A stretch of DNA of 64,000 nucleotides from Collinsella tanakaei (GCF_016900375.1 NZ_JACJKB010000002.1:186001-250000), one strand, 5' to 3'; counted from the first letter of the stretch, positions 7,887 to 16,863 are shown. Notes: generated from the letters alone by a model not told the origin. Translations and numbers: made by a program.

Positions 7887-9167
7887 ATGGATGCAACATC
7901 ATTCGTCCTTAAAGGAAACGTGTGCTACAGCGTGAGCCCGCAGGAGGCATCCTGCACGGCAGGCGGCTACCTGGTCTGCGTCGAGGGCAAAAGCGCCGGT
8001 GTGTTCGCCGAGCTGCCCGAGCGCTTCGCATCGCTTCCCGTGATCGATTGCGGCGACCAGCTGATCGTGCCCGGCATGAGCGATATCCACGTCCACGCCC
8101 CGCAGTACGCGTTCCGCGGCCTCGGCATGGACCTCGAGCTGATCGATTGGCTGAACACCCGCACCTTCCCCGAGGAGGCGCGCTACGCGGACCTCGCCTA
8201 CGCCGAGCGCGCATACAGCATCTTTGCGGACGACCTGCGCCGCTCCGCCACCACGCGGGCTGTGGTCTTCGGTACGCTGCACGTCCCGGCAACCGAGTTG
8301 CTGATGGACAAGCTCGAGGCCACCGGCCTCATCACGTACGTGGGCAAGGTCAATATGGACCGCAACAGCCCGGATAGCCTGGTGGAGACAAGCGAGCAGT
8401 CGGCCGAGGCCACGCGCACCTGGATCGCCGACGTGGCGGGCCGCTACGAGCGCACCCGGCCCATCATCACCCCGCGCTTCACCCCGAGCGTCACCGACGA
8501 TCTGATGGCCGAGCTCTCGCGCATCCGCGCCGAGTTCGACCTGCCGGTGCAAAGCCATCTGTCCGAGAATCTCTCCGAGGTCGAGTGGGTGCACGAGCTA
8601 TGCCCGTGGTCGAGCTGCTATGGCGACGCCTACGACCACTTCGGCATGCTGGGGCCTGCGACCGTCATGGCCCACTGCGTGTATTCCGACAACGAGGAAA
8701 CGGAGCTGCTGCGCCGCACGGGCACCTATGTGGCGCATTGTCCGCAGAGCAACGCCCAGCTTGCGAGCGGTATCGCGCCGATTCGCCGGTATCTGGACCT
8801 TGGCATGAACGTCGGTTTGGGAACCGACGTCGCGGGCGGCGCGGACCTCTCGATGTTCCGCTGCATGGCCGACGCCGTTGCGGTCTCCAAGCTCCGGTGG
8901 CGCCTTGTCGACCAGGAGCTCGCACCCCTTACCACGCAAGAGGCACTGTGGCTCGCCACGGTCGGCGGCGGCTCGTTCTTCGGCAAGGTGGGGTCGTTTG
9001 CCGAGGGCTACGAGCTCGACGCGCTCGTGCTGGACGACTCCGGCATCCGCACCCCGCGCGAGCTGTCGGATTGGGAGCGCGTGGAGCGCTATGTGTACCT
9101 GGCCGAAGAAGGCGGGAGGATCGCTCGCAAGTTCGTCGCCGGCCGTGAGGTCGAGCTCGGCGCGTAG
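7887..9167 (+). CDS. guaD: Guanine deaminase
   Basis: Amidohydrolase that converts guanine to xanthine and ammonia (purine salvage or catabolism, cytoplasm). It has 426 residues. The metal site begins with His68 and His70 in PGMSDIHVHAPQ. The substrate-binding RFTPS, the QSHLSENLSE segment with the third His, the MAHCVYSD segment and the GTDVAGG Asp follow in the order seen in guanine deaminases. The ATG at 7887 follows AAGGGAAGGG; an in-frame upstream extension to 7710 lacks any ribosome binding site. It stands alone, followed by a nitroreductase gene 92 nt downstream. Confidence 0.92.
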   Translation: MDATSFVLKGNVCYSVSPQEASCTAGGYLVCVEGKSAGVFAELPERFASLPVIDCGDQLIVPGMSDIHVHAPQYAFRGLGMDLELIDWLNTRTFPEEARYADLAYAERAYSIFADDLRRSATTRAVVFGTLHVPATELLMDKLEATGLITYVGKVNMDRNSPDSLVETSEQSAEATRTWIADVAGRYERTRPIITPRFTPSVTDDLMAELSRIRAEFDLPVQSHLSENLSEVEWVHELCPWSSCYGDAYDHFGMLGPATVMAHCVYSDNEETELLRRTGTYVAHCPQSNAQLASGIAPIRRYLDLGMNVGLGTDVAGGADLSMFRCMADAVAVSKLRWRLVDQELAPLTTQEALWLATVGGGSFFGKVGSFAEGYELDALVLDDSGIRTPRELSDWERVERYVYLAEEGGRIARKFVAGREVELGA

Positions 9168-9259
9168 GCCGAGCTGCGCATGCCCTCTCCGAGGCGGTGG
9201 GCCGTGCCCGCCCTATACTGGTGCGTGTACGACACGATCTCCAAGAGATGGGAGCCCCT

Positions 9260-10057
9260 ATGACAGCCGAGTCCCCGATGTTTGGGCGCGAGACGCTCGA
9301 CATAATCGAGCAGCGCAGCTCGACCAGGCAGTTCGCGCAGGATGTGGAGATCACCGACGAGCAGCGCGAAGCCGTGCTGCATGCCGCCTCGCGCGCCCCT
9401 TCGGCGGGCGCCATGATGATGTACTCGATCATCGACATCCGCCGTCAGGAGACGCTCGACCGCCTTGCCGTGCTCTGCGACAACCAGCCCATGATCGCCA
9501 AGGCGCCGTGGACGCTCGTCTTCGTGGTCGATTACTGCAAGTGGATCGATCTGTTCGAGCATATCGGCTGCTACGATCACGATTTCATAGCGCGCACGGG
9601 CATCGATCCCAAGCTCACGCCGGGCTTGGGGGAGTTCGCCATCGCAGCGCAGGACGCGGTAATCGCCGCGCAAAACGCTGTGATCGCGGCTGAGGCCGTT
9701 GGCCTGGGCAGCTGCTATATCGGCGACGTGGTCGAGAACGCCGAGGAGATGGGCGACCTGCTGGGCCTGCCCGCGTACACCGTTCCGCTCTCTATGCTCA
9801 TCTTGGGTGCTCCCGCCAAGGATCGCCCCGCCACACCGCATCCCACGGTGAACCTCGTCATGCCCGAGCGCTACCGCCGCGCCGACGAGGCGACCCTCGA
9901 CGCGCAGGTGGCCGAGATGGACGCCATGTTCCGCCCGCATGCCACGCGGCCCGGCGAGCGCGTGCTCGACATCTACATGCGCAAGCACACCTCCGACTTC
10001 ATGGACGAGATGGGCCGCTCCATGGAAATCTGGCTCGACAACTGGATGTACGCCTAA
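9260..10057 (+). CDS. Nitroreductase-family FMN oxidoreductase
   Basis: A 265-residue flavoprotein of the nitroreductase superfamily. The first 50 residues contain RSSTRQFAQDVEITDEQ and SRAPSAGAMMMY, typical of the FMN-phosphate and flavin-binding segments, and GLGSCYIGD in the second half is the conserved flavin loop. A short internal near-repeat, AIAAQDAVIAAQNAVIAAEA, forms one extended helix. The substrate (quinone, nitro compound or other) cannot be predicted. The ATG at 9260 follows GGGAG. The C-terminal extension after about residue 200 is longer than in minimal family members. It is convergent with kup, with a repeat island between them. Confidence 0.82.
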   Translation: MTAESPMFGRETLDIIEQRSSTRQFAQDVEITDEQREAVLHAASRAPSAGAMMMYSIIDIRRQETLDRLAVLCDNQPMIAKAPWTLVFVVDYCKWIDLFEHIGCYDHDFIARTGIDPKLTPGLGEFAIAAQDAVIAAQNAVIAAEAVGLGSCYIGDVVENAEEMGDLLGLPAYTVPLSMLILGAPAKDRPATPHPTVNLVMPERYRRADEATLDAQVAEMDAMFRPHATRPGERVLDIYMRKHTSDFMDEMGRSMEIWLDNWMYA

Positions 10058-10075
10058 TCCAACCCCGCGGCGGCC

Positions 10076-10201
10076 TGGCCTCTCTGGGGACGTAGCCGGA
10101 AGGTGAAATTTAGGGGACAGGTCCCAAACTTGCAGGCGGGCGGGGAGCTTCCAAGCTCCCCGCCCGCCTGCAAGTTTGGGACCTGTCCCCTAAATTTCAC
10201 C
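10076..10201. repeat. Composite repeat: half family A plus family B palindrome
   Basis: The left half of a family A unit (10076-10103) runs into a perfect family B palindrome with 49-nt arms (10102-10150 and 10153-10201) and a 2-nt loop. The family B arm contains GGGGACAGGTCCCAAACTTG. The right half of family A is missing, unlike the complete copy at 12648. This fills the first part of a 463-nt gene-free gap. Confidence 0.95.
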
Positions 10202-10216
10202 TCAGCTGGCCGCGGG

Positions 10217-10249
10217 TGGCCGAAAACATCTCCGTCCTGAAAGTGGACA
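10217..10249. repeat. Family C repeat, copy C2
   Basis: It contains ACATCTCCGTCCTGAAAGTG followed by GGACA, next to the A/B composite as at 12648-12846. The left arm has decayed to GGCC. Confidence 0.8.
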
Positions 10250-10254
10250 CGGGA

Positions 10255-10376
10255 CGGCTGTGCGCTTAGGGAACATCCCCCGCGGTGCCGCTGTGCACTA
10301 TCGGAACATCTCGCGCCCCAAAGCGTACCGATAGCGCACAGTCGGTTGCGGCCCGCGTTCCGAAAGCGCACAGCCG
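10255..10376. repeat. Family D repeat, four units in nested inverted order
   Basis: A unit like CTGTGCGCTTTCGGAACAT occurs four times: direct at 10255-10277 and 10291-10310, inverted at 10325-10341 and 10357-10376. The outer two pair with each other and the inner two with each other, giving two concentric stems. The same layout is at 42983-43100. Confidence 0.85.
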
Positions 10377-10434
10377 TTGTCGGCTAGCGCGTCAGCACCC
10401 GGCCGTCCGGCCCCGACATCTCACCTCAACAAAC

Positions 10435-10467
10435 GAAGGCCGCCGCGAGTCGATCGCGGCGGCCTTC
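10435..10467. terminator. Hairpin at the end of kup
   Basis: GAAGGCCGCCGCGA (10435-10448) pairs perfectly with TCGCGGCGGCCTTC (10454-10467), 54 nt past the kup stop on the minus strand. The T-run is poor, so intrinsic termination is likely but not certain. Confidence 0.65.
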
Positions 10468-10520
10468 TGCCTTACGGATGCGAGATACGAGCTGCGCACA
10501 GCGCGCGGCGCACGCGCTCG

Positions 10521-12563
10521 CTAGTTCTTGTCCGGATAGATGCGCTCCAGGCGCTCGACGGCCTTGAACTTGGTGAACAGGGGCACGTACTCGTAGATGA
10601 CGCTGGAGTTCTCCAGGCCGTACCACTGCACCGGCGAGCCGGCGTGGCGGCGGATCGCGTACTTGAGCGCGATGGCGGTACGCTCGCTCGCCTCGACGTC
10701 AGACTCGGGGGCAAGCGTCTTGTACACCATGCAGAAGCGGAAGCTGCCGATGGGGCCGGGCGTCTTGTACACCGAGTAGTCGCTCCTCTGCGGCGGCAGC
10801 TCGCCGGAGGCCGAAAGCTCGCCGACGACCTGGCGCAGGTAGGCGTTCACACGCTGGTTGACCTTATAGCCCAGGTAGAACGTCACGCGGAACACGTAGT
10901 CGGTGCCGAAGTTCTCCACCGAGTACGCGAAGGTGTGCGGCTCGTCGGTAACCTGAACGTTCAGGAACCAGTAGGCCTGCGCGCGCTTGGGATGCTTGTC
11001 GAAGATCGAGTACAGGATGTCGCGGTCCAGGTAATCGGGGCGCGGGTTGTTGGTCAGGTACACGAGGTTGTCGCACAGCTTGTCGTACGTCTCGTCGTGG
11101 CGCAGGCGATCGAGCTGGTCCAGATAGTCGTGGATGGGCAGCAGGTTGGCCTGACGACGCTCGACACGGCTGCCGTTGTACCAGCTCACCATGATGGCCA
11201 TGATGAGGGCGGCGAGCATGATGGTGAAGTAGCCGCCGTGGAAGAACTTGGTGAGCGACGAGATGAAGAAGAAGCCCTCGAGCGCCACGAAGAACGCCAC
11301 GAAGATGAAGGGGAAGACCTTCACGTGGCGGATCTTATGCAGGTAGAAGAAGAGCAGCAGCGTGGTGCAGAGCATCGTGATGGTGATGGCCAGGCCGTAC
11401 GCCGCCTCCATGTGAGCCGAGGACTGGAACAGCAGCACGACGATGATGCAGCCGACCCACATGACGTTGTTGACCATGGGGATGTAGAGCTGCCCCTTGG
11501 TCTCGGCGGGGTAGAACACCTGCATGTGCGGCATGAGGTCGAGGCCGCTCGCCTCGGACACGAGCGAGAACGCGCCGGTGATGAGCGCCTGAGACGCGAT
11601 GATGGCCGCGCAGGTGGAGAGCACGACGCCGAACGGGCGGATGACGTCGGGCAGCATCTGGAAGAACGGGTTGAGGTCGGAGATGCTCGCGAGGTCGGCG
11701 TTGCCGGCGTTGGCGAGCAGCCAAGCGCCCTGACCCAGGTAGGACAGGACCAGGCAGATCTTGACGAACGGCCAGGTGGCGTAGATGTTGCCGCGGCCCA
11801 CGTGTCCCATGTCGGAGTAGAGCGCCTCGGCGCCGGTCGTGGCGAGGAAGCAGCTGCCCAGGATCATGATGCCCGCGTGGTTGTTGGGCGAGAACAGGAA
11901 CATGATGCCGCGCAGGGGGTTGAATGCCATGAGGACGATGGGGTTGCCCAGCACGTGCATGAGGCCGGAGACGCCCAGGAACAGGAACCAGAACGTCATG
12001 ACCGGGCCGAAGGCGCGACCGATCTTGGACGTGCCGGCGCGCTGCACCAAGAACAGGATGCACACGATGATGAGCGTGATGATGACGACGTTCGTCTGGT
12101 TATCGCCCATGACAGCATGGACCTCGGGAATGGTGCGCAAGCCCTCGATGGCGGTGGTGATGGTGACCGCGGGGGTCAGCACGCCGTCGGCCAGAAGTGC
12201 CGAGCCGCCGAGCATGGCGGGGATGATGAGCCATTTGGCGCCACGGCGCACAATGCTGTAGAGGGCGAAGATGCCGCCTTCGCCGTGGTTGTCGGCGCGA
12301 AGCGACACGAGCACGTACTTGACCGTGGTGAGCAGCGTCACCGTCCAGATGACGAGGGAGAGGGCGCCGAGGATGAACTCCTCGGTGACCGACATGATGC
12401 CACCGTTGCCTGCGAGCAGGGCCTTGGTGACGTACATGGGCGAGGTGCCGATGTCACCGTACACCACGCCCAGGGTGACCAACATCGCACCGATGCCGAT
12501 CGGGATTTCGTGCGACGCGTGTGACGACGAGGCGTCAGCGCCGCACTGAGGGGTTGATCCCAT
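10521..12563 (-). CDS. kup: Potassium uptake protein of the KUP/HAK/KT family
   Basis: A 680-residue secondary K+ transporter. The first membrane helix carries the family signature LGVVYGDIGTSPMYV, about twelve hydrophobic segments fill residues 25-460, and a cytoplasmic C-terminal domain of about 200 residues follows, as is usual for Kup. The ATG at 12563 has AAGGAG 11 nt upstream, slightly far; no better in-frame start exists. The gene is preceded on the same strand by the RlmKL gene, but a 156-bp palindrome separates them, so they are probably independent units. Length and motifs are normal. Confidence 0.92.
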   Translation of the reverse strand: MGSTPQCGADASSSHASHEIPIGIGAMLVTLGVVYGDIGTSPMYVTKALLAGNGGIMSVTEEFILGALSLVIWTVTLLTTVKYVLVSLRADNHGEGGIFALYSIVRRGAKWLIIPAMLGGSALLADGVLTPAVTITTAIEGLRTIPEVHAVMGDNQTNVVIITLIIVCILFLVQRAGTSKIGRAFGPVMTFWFLFLGVSGLMHVLGNPIVLMAFNPLRGIMFLFSPNNHAGIMILGSCFLATTGAEALYSDMGHVGRGNIYATWPFVKICLVLSYLGQGAWLLANAGNADLASISDLNPFFQMLPDVIRPFGVVLSTCAAIIASQALITGAFSLVSEASGLDLMPHMQVFYPAETKGQLYIPMVNNVMWVGCIIVVLLFQSSAHMEAAYGLAITITMLCTTLLLFFYLHKIRHVKVFPFIFVAFFVALEGFFFISSLTKFFHGGYFTIMLAALIMAIMVSWYNGSRVERRQANLLPIHDYLDQLDRLRHDETYDKLCDNLVYLTNNPRPDYLDRDILYSIFDKHPKRAQAYWFLNVQVTDEPHTFAYSVENFGTDYVFRVTFYLGYKVNQRVNAYLRQVVGELSASGELPPQRSDYSVYKTPGPIGSFRFCMVYKTLAPESDVEASERTAIALKYAIRRHAGSPVQWYGLENSSVIYEYVPLFTKFKAVERLERIYPDKN

Positions 12564-12647
12564 GATGTTCGATTCTCCTTGTTGTATACGACGATACTTG
12601 GCAACCAATTATCGTAGCGAATCTGCATAAGGGCAAGCATCCGCATG

Positions 12648-12803
12648 CCTGGCCTCTCTGGGGACGTAGCCGGGAGGTGAAATTTAGGGGACAGGTCCCA
12701 AACTTGCAGGCAGACGGGGAGCTTTCAAGTTCCCCGTCCGCCTGCAAGTTTGGGACCTGTCCCCTAAATTTCACCTCCCGGCTACGTCCCCAGAGAGGCC
12801 AGG
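12648..12803. repeat. Complete composite palindrome, family A enclosing family B
   Basis: A 156-bp palindrome whose outer arms are family A (GGGGACGTAGCCGGGAGG) and whose inner arms are family B (GGGGACAGGTCCCAAACTTG). The two halves match almost completely over about 75 nt, with a few differences near the centre. It fills most of the 294-nt gap between the RlmKL and kup genes. Confidence 0.95.
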
Positions 12804-12812
12804 CCGCGGCGG

Positions 12813-12846
12813 ATGTCCGAAAACATCTCCGTCCCGAAAGTGGACA
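12813..12846. repeat. Family C repeat, copy C3
   Basis: ATGTCC (12813) and GGACA (12842) enclose AACATCTCCGTCCCGAAAG. It lies just after the stop of the RlmKL gene. Confidence 0.85.
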
Positions 12847-12857
12847 CCCAAACGCGG

Positions 12858-15164
12858 TTAGGCGCGGCGTACTAGGTAGCAGTGGTGGATCTTGGCGTTG
12901 CGGGCAAAGTCCTCGGGGATGGTCTCGGCCGTGATGTCCTCGATGGCTACGCCTGCTGCTGCGAGCTCGTCGAGCGAGGGCTTGAACGTGCGCAGGTTGC
13001 ACGAGAAGATGGCCAGGCCGCCGGGTGCAAGCAGGTCGGCCAGGCAGCTGAGCAGCCACACGTGGTCGCGTTGCACGTCCCAGGTGCGTTCGCCCATCTT
13101 GGACGAGTTCGAGAACGTCGGTGGATCGCAGAAGATAAGATCCCAGGTGTGTCCGGCGCGGCGCTGCTCGGCGACCCACGCAAGCACGTCGGCGCGCACG
13201 AAGCGGTGGGCGCGGCCCGTAAAGCCGTTGAGCTCCATATTGCGGCGTGCCCAGTCCAGATAGGTATTGGACAGGTCGACCGTCGTGGTCTGCTGGGCGC
13301 CGCCGTCGGCAGCGTAGCAGGTAGCGGTGCCCGTGTAGGCAAACAGGTTGAGGAAGCGTTTGCATCCCTTGGCGCGCTGGCGAACGAGGTCGCGGGTCAC
13401 GCGGTGGTCTAGGAAGATGCCGGTATCCAGATAGTCGTCGAAGTTGACCGAAAACGTGAGGCCGCCTTCTTCAATCAAAGGTGATGAACCTTTCGTTGAG
13501 GATTGGCGCTTCTGCCCGCGCGATCCCTTCGAGCCCGCTTCCGCATACTGCGAACCGCCGCGCGAGCGAGTGCGCGAACGGGCCGCCACATGGTCGGGCT
13601 CCACATCGAGCACGCGCGGGGCGATGGCGAGCATGTCGAGCATGCGTGCCTGAGCGAGCTCGGGGTCGACGGAGCGCGGCGCGGCGTACTCGGCCAGCAC
13701 GAGCCAGCGGCCCGGCGTGGAGGCCGAGCCCTCGTACAGGTCGATGGAAGCTGCGTAATCGGGGAGGTCGGCGTCGTACACGCGATAGCACGTCACGCCG
13801 GAGCGCTTGGCCCACTTGCGGCGCAGACGGGCGACCTTCTTCAGGCGTGCGGCAAACTGATCCGACTCGGGGACGAGCACGGGGATGGGTGCGCCGTCGC
13901 CCAGGTCCACGGTTGCACGCGGAGCTCGGGCAGCTGCGGCCTCGTCTGCATCGCGGAGCCCGTCCGCGTCGGCCTCGCCGGGGGCGAATACCAGCAGGCG
14001 GGCCGGTTCGTTGTTCGGGCGCACGGCAATCGAGGCACTCATCGGGCGATCGAGCGCGCGTTCGGCCAGCTCGTCGCGCGCAAGCACGGCGATGGGCAGC
14101 GCGTCGAGGCCAGGAGTGTCGCAAAGGTCCTGCACGAGCTGCAGAGTGCGTCCCATCGTGGAGAAACCGGCCTCGGCGATGTCTGCCACCACGGCTCCGC
14201 CGAGTTCGATGCCGGCGACGACTCTGCCCAAGCCCAGCTTGGGCGCGATTTTGTCTACGTCTGCCTGCGCGAAGATGACGCGGCGGTCGAGGCCGGCACC
14301 CTTCAGCACGCGGCGGGCCAGCGAAAGCGCGCGCTGATCGTCATCGGCAGCCACGATGCGGATCGATACCGCCTCGTCGCCATCCGCTGCCTGCTGGCGC
14401 GCCTCGGCCTGAAGATGGGCCCAAGTCAGCGGGTCGTGCTCAACCCAGCTGGTAAAGCCCCAGTAATCGCGATCGATGCCCGGCGCCCGCCCTGCCGCGA
14501 TCGAGGCCGCTTCGAGGGCGATGCCGCCGCCCGCGCAGCAGGCGTCAACCAGCACGCAGGGCGTGCCATCCTGCTCGGCGCGCCTGCAGCTCTTAGCCCA
14601 TCCGACCTGCGCAAGCACGAGCGCCGCGTAGTCGGGGCGCAGCACGTGGGCGGCTCCGGCGTGCGCCGCCTCGCGAGGCAGGCGGCGGAACAGGGCCTCG
14701 CCCGAAAGGTCGAGCTGGATGCTCGCACGCTCGCCGCGCAGCGTGCAGGTGATGTGCGCATCGGGCTGGTCGGTGTCCACATCGGCGCGGCTGCCCGTCT
14801 CGTCCGCCAAGCGGTCGCATACGGCGTCTTTCACGCACAGCGAGATGTAGCGCGAGTTGCGCAGCTCATCGTTGGTGCCGCGCGCCGAAACGGCGATCGT
14901 GGAACCGCGGCGCAGGATGTCCTCCCACGGAATGTCGTAGACACCGTCGTACAGATCGCGCGCATCGCGGCAGTAAAAGCGCCCCACGACAACCAGCACG
15001 CGGCTCGCCAGGCGCGACCACAGGCATACGCGCTCGGCGTCCAGTGCAGTGCCCTCGAACGACACGCGCCCCTTTAGCTTGCGCACGCGCGGCGTACCCA
15101 AACCGCGCAGCTCATCGGCCAAAGCGGTCTCAAAGCCCTCGGGGCAGCTTGCGTAGAACTCCAT
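12858..15164 (-). CDS. rlmL: RlmKL-type fused 23S rRNA methyltransferase with altered N-terminal catalytic motifs
   Basis: A 768-residue protein laid out like the bifunctional RlmKL: an N-terminal THUMP region (MEFYASCPEGFETALADELR), an RlmL-like methyltransferase domain (to about residue 400), and a C-terminal RlmK-like domain that would make m7G2069. The RlmK half is intact, with FLNLFAYTGTAT, TTVDLSNTYLDWA and FCDPPTFSNS. In the RlmL half the SAM loop reads DACCAGGGIALEA where Escherichia coli has DPMCGSGTLLIEA, and the expected NPPYGERL is replaced by AGIELGGAVV. So the m2G2445 activity may be lost. I chose the ATG at 15164 because homology starts there; AAAGG lies upstream and the longer frame to 15437 has no support. 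Confidence 0.85.
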   Translation of the reverse strand: MEFYASCPEGFETALADELRGLGTPRVRKLKGRVSFEGTALDAERVCLWSRLASRVLVVVGRFYCRDARDLYDGVYDIPWEDILRRGSTIAVSARGTNDELRNSRYISLCVKDAVCDRLADETGSRADVDTDQPDAHITCTLRGERASIQLDLSGEALFRRLPREAAHAGAAHVLRPDYAALVLAQVGWAKSCRRAEQDGTPCVLVDACCAGGGIALEAASIAAGRAPGIDRDYWGFTSWVEHDPLTWAHLQAEARQQAADGDEAVSIRIVAADDDQRALSLARRVLKGAGLDRRVIFAQADVDKIAPKLGLGRVVAGIELGGAVVADIAEAGFSTMGRTLQLVQDLCDTPGLDALPIAVLARDELAERALDRPMSASIAVRPNNEPARLLVFAPGEADADGLRDADEAAAARAPRATVDLGDGAPIPVLVPESDQFAARLKKVARLRRKWAKRSGVTCYRVYDADLPDYAASIDLYEGSASTPGRWLVLAEYAAPRSVDPELAQARMLDMLAIAPRVLDVEPDHVAARSRTRSRGGSQYAEAGSKGSRGQKRQSSTKGSSPLIEEGGLTFSVNFDDYLDTGIFLDHRVTRDLVRQRAKGCKRFLNLFAYTGTATCYAADGGAQQTTTVDLSNTYLDWARRNMELNGFTGRAHRFVRADVLAWVAEQRRAGHTWDLIFCDPPTFSNSSKMGERTWDVQRDHVWLLSCLADLLAPGGLAIFSCNLRTFKPSLDELAAAGVAIEDITAETIPEDFARNAKIHHCYLVRRA

Positions 15165-15357
15165 GGGAAACCTTTCGAGATGTCGTCGTTGTCGCACCAT
15201 TATATGCTGGCAGACAGCGTCGATGCCTGCCGCCGCGCGCCCCGCCCCGCCGGCCATGGTGGCTGTGTAGCGCTTACGCGTTGTTTGCAAATGGGGGCAT
15301 CGCGCCAGTATATGATGGTGCCTGTTTGAGACGAATCCCCAGTAAGGACGGAACGGC

Positions 15358-16182
15358 ATGCAGGACACCAACGGTACGGGCGCGGTCATCTTCTTCGACG
15401 TCGACGGTACGCTTATCTGGCACGACCCGTCGAGCAACGCCGCCCAAAACGTTGCTCACGCGCGCCCGTCCGCGGCGACGGCCGACGCCTTCGCGCGCCT
15501 TCGCGAGCGTGGCCACCAGGCGTTTATCTGCACCGGTCGTCCCCTGTGCCTTGTGCAGCAGGCACTGCTTGACCTTGAGCCCGCGGGCCTTGTGCTCTCC
15601 GCCGGCGCCTGTCTGTATATGGATGGCAAGATCGTCGAGGAGCATGTGATCGACGACGCGCTGCTCGAGGAGACCGTGCGCCGCTTTACTGACCTGGGCA
15701 TCGAGGTCGTGTTCGAGGGTACTGACACCTTCGCAGCATTTTTGCCCAACGGCGGCGACTACACCGACATCCCGGGCACGGTGGTCACGCATTCGCTTGA
15801 CGAGCTGCGCTCCAAGACGAACATGCGCTTCAGCAAGTTCTCCTTCACCAACGAGATGCTGCCCAAGCTTGATCAGATCGGCGATTTTCTGGCTAAGCAC
15901 TATGGCCGCTACGACCTCGGTCTGGGCACGGGGGAGTGCACTCTGCTGGGCGTCGACAAGGGGGCCGGCGTCCGTGCCGCCCTGGCGTATCTCGGCCATG
16001 GCATCGAGAACACCTTCGCCTTCGGCGATTCGGAAAACGACCTGCCCATGCTGCGTGCCGTCGAGACGCCGGTCGCCATGGGCAACGCCCTCGATTCGGT
16101 CAAGGCAGAAGCCGTCTACGTGACCGACCGTGCCGAACACGAGGGCGTGTCTACCGGCCTGGCGCACTTCGGGCTGATTTAG
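15358..16182 (+). CDS. HAD-superfamily phosphatase, Cof type (IIB)
   Basis: A 274-residue hydrolase, probably of a sugar phosphate or other phosphometabolite. Motif I is FFDVDGTLIW near residue 15 (nucleophile and acid/base Asp pair), motif II is the Thr in CTGRP, and motif IV is FGDSENDLPML near residue 220, with the conserved Lys shortly before it. The cap domain between motifs II and III is of the Cof/YidA kind. The ATG at 15358 follows AAGGA by 9 nt. It is divergent from the RlmKL gene. The substrate is not predictable. Confidence 0.85.
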   Translation: MQDTNGTGAVIFFDVDGTLIWHDPSSNAAQNVAHARPSAATADAFARLRERGHQAFICTGRPLCLVQQALLDLEPAGLVLSAGACLYMDGKIVEEHVIDDALLEETVRRFTDLGIEVVFEGTDTFAAFLPNGGDYTDIPGTVVTHSLDELRSKTNMRFSKFSFTNEMLPKLDQIGDFLAKHYGRYDLGLGTGECTLLGVDKGAGVRAALAYLGHGIENTFAFGDSENDLPMLRAVETPVAMGNALDSVKAEAVYVTDRAEHEGVSTGLAHFGLI

Positions 16183-16212
16183 ACCCGCTGCGGCTCCAAT
16201 TTCCTGCCGGAA

Positions 16213-16309
16213 TTAGCTGACCCCAGGCGAGACCGCTGTTTCTCTCTCTAACTTGCCGTAAACAGCGGAGTTAGAGAGAGAAACAGCGGTCTCGCCTGGG
16301 GTCAGTTAA
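16213..16309. repeat. Long palindrome with 40-nt arms
   Basis: Arms 16213-16252 and 16270-16309 match with one mismatch and contain the purine/pyrimidine tract GTTTCTCTCTCTAAC. The 17-nt loop repeats part of the arm (AACAGCGGAG). It begins 30 nt after the HAD gene stop. The remaining 16310-16540 shows nothing recognisable. Confidence 0.92.
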
Positions 16310-16540
16310 TGCGCGACGGAGAAGCCAGCTTCATGGAGTTTCGTCAAGCTCTTCAGCATGCGTGTCACGTGTGCTGCGCAGATCGCCGCCGTGCACCGCC
16401 AGGCCACGCCATGAATCAGCCGGTAGGGCGCCCGTGTTTGATTCGGGCCAGATGCATGCCGACAGCGTGCAAGACACGGGCTCGAATCATCAGGATTCCG
16501 ATTCAGCAGCACCGTTTACCGTAGACCTCCCACGAACCAC

Positions 16541-16584
16541 TTGAGCAGCAAGTTCTTTAGTATTACGATAAAGTAATACTAAAG
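16541..16584 (+). promoter_or_regulatory. Promoter and operator of the toxin-antitoxin-like pair
   Basis: A perfect 12-bp inverted repeat, CTTTAGTATTAC (16555-16566) and GTAATACTAAAG (16573-16584), with a 6-bp spacer. It overlaps a possible promoter, TTGAGC (16541-16546), a 17-nt spacer and TACGAT (16564-16569). This is the usual layout for autorepression by a ribbon-helix-helix antitoxin. Confidence 0.65.
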
Positions 16585-16597
16585 GTTGGGAGCGCCT

Positions 16598-16861
16598 ATG
16601 CTATCCAGGCCCTTAGTAGTAAAGCATGCGTACAAGCATGGCCTCAGCAAACGAGACATCTTGCATGTATGGGAGTACGCGTATACAGCAAAATCGCGAG
16701 TTGACGAACGATCATTCGAAAGAATCCTTGTCGGCCCCGATGGAAAGGGCAGAGACATACAGCTGGTAGAGCTGTGGGACGAGCGGAGGCAGCGCATGGC
16801 GATTATCCACGCAATGCCTCTTGCAAGCGGTGGCAAGCAAGAGCTGGGATGGAGGCGATAG
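16598..16861 (+). CDS. Putative toxin, small RelE/BrnT-like basic protein
   Basis: An 87-residue protein that I do not assign firmly. The pattern HAYKHGLSKRDILHVWEYAY, then RILVGPDGKGRDIQLVELWD, then MAIIHAMPLA resembles small single-domain toxins of the RelE/BrnT/DUF4258 kind (helix, then antiparallel strands, with conserved His and Arg). It is followed 2 nt later by a ribbon-helix-helix protein gene, the toxin-first order seen in BrnT-BrnA modules. The ATG at 16598 has GGGAG 7 nt upstream; an in-frame TTG at 16586 is less likely. Base composition is lower in GC than flanking genes, which suggests transfer. An RNase activity is inference only. Confidence 0.6.
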   Translation: MLSRPLVVKHAYKHGLSKRDILHVWEYAYTAKSRVDERSFERILVGPDGKGRDIQLVELWDERRQRMAIIHAMPLASGGKQELGWRR

Positions 16862-16863
16862 CG

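Noticed and set aside
10377-12524. 715-codon open frame on the plus strand
   Set aside because: Antisense shadow of kup; composition is dominated by Glu/Asp/His/Arg/Val in a repetitive way.
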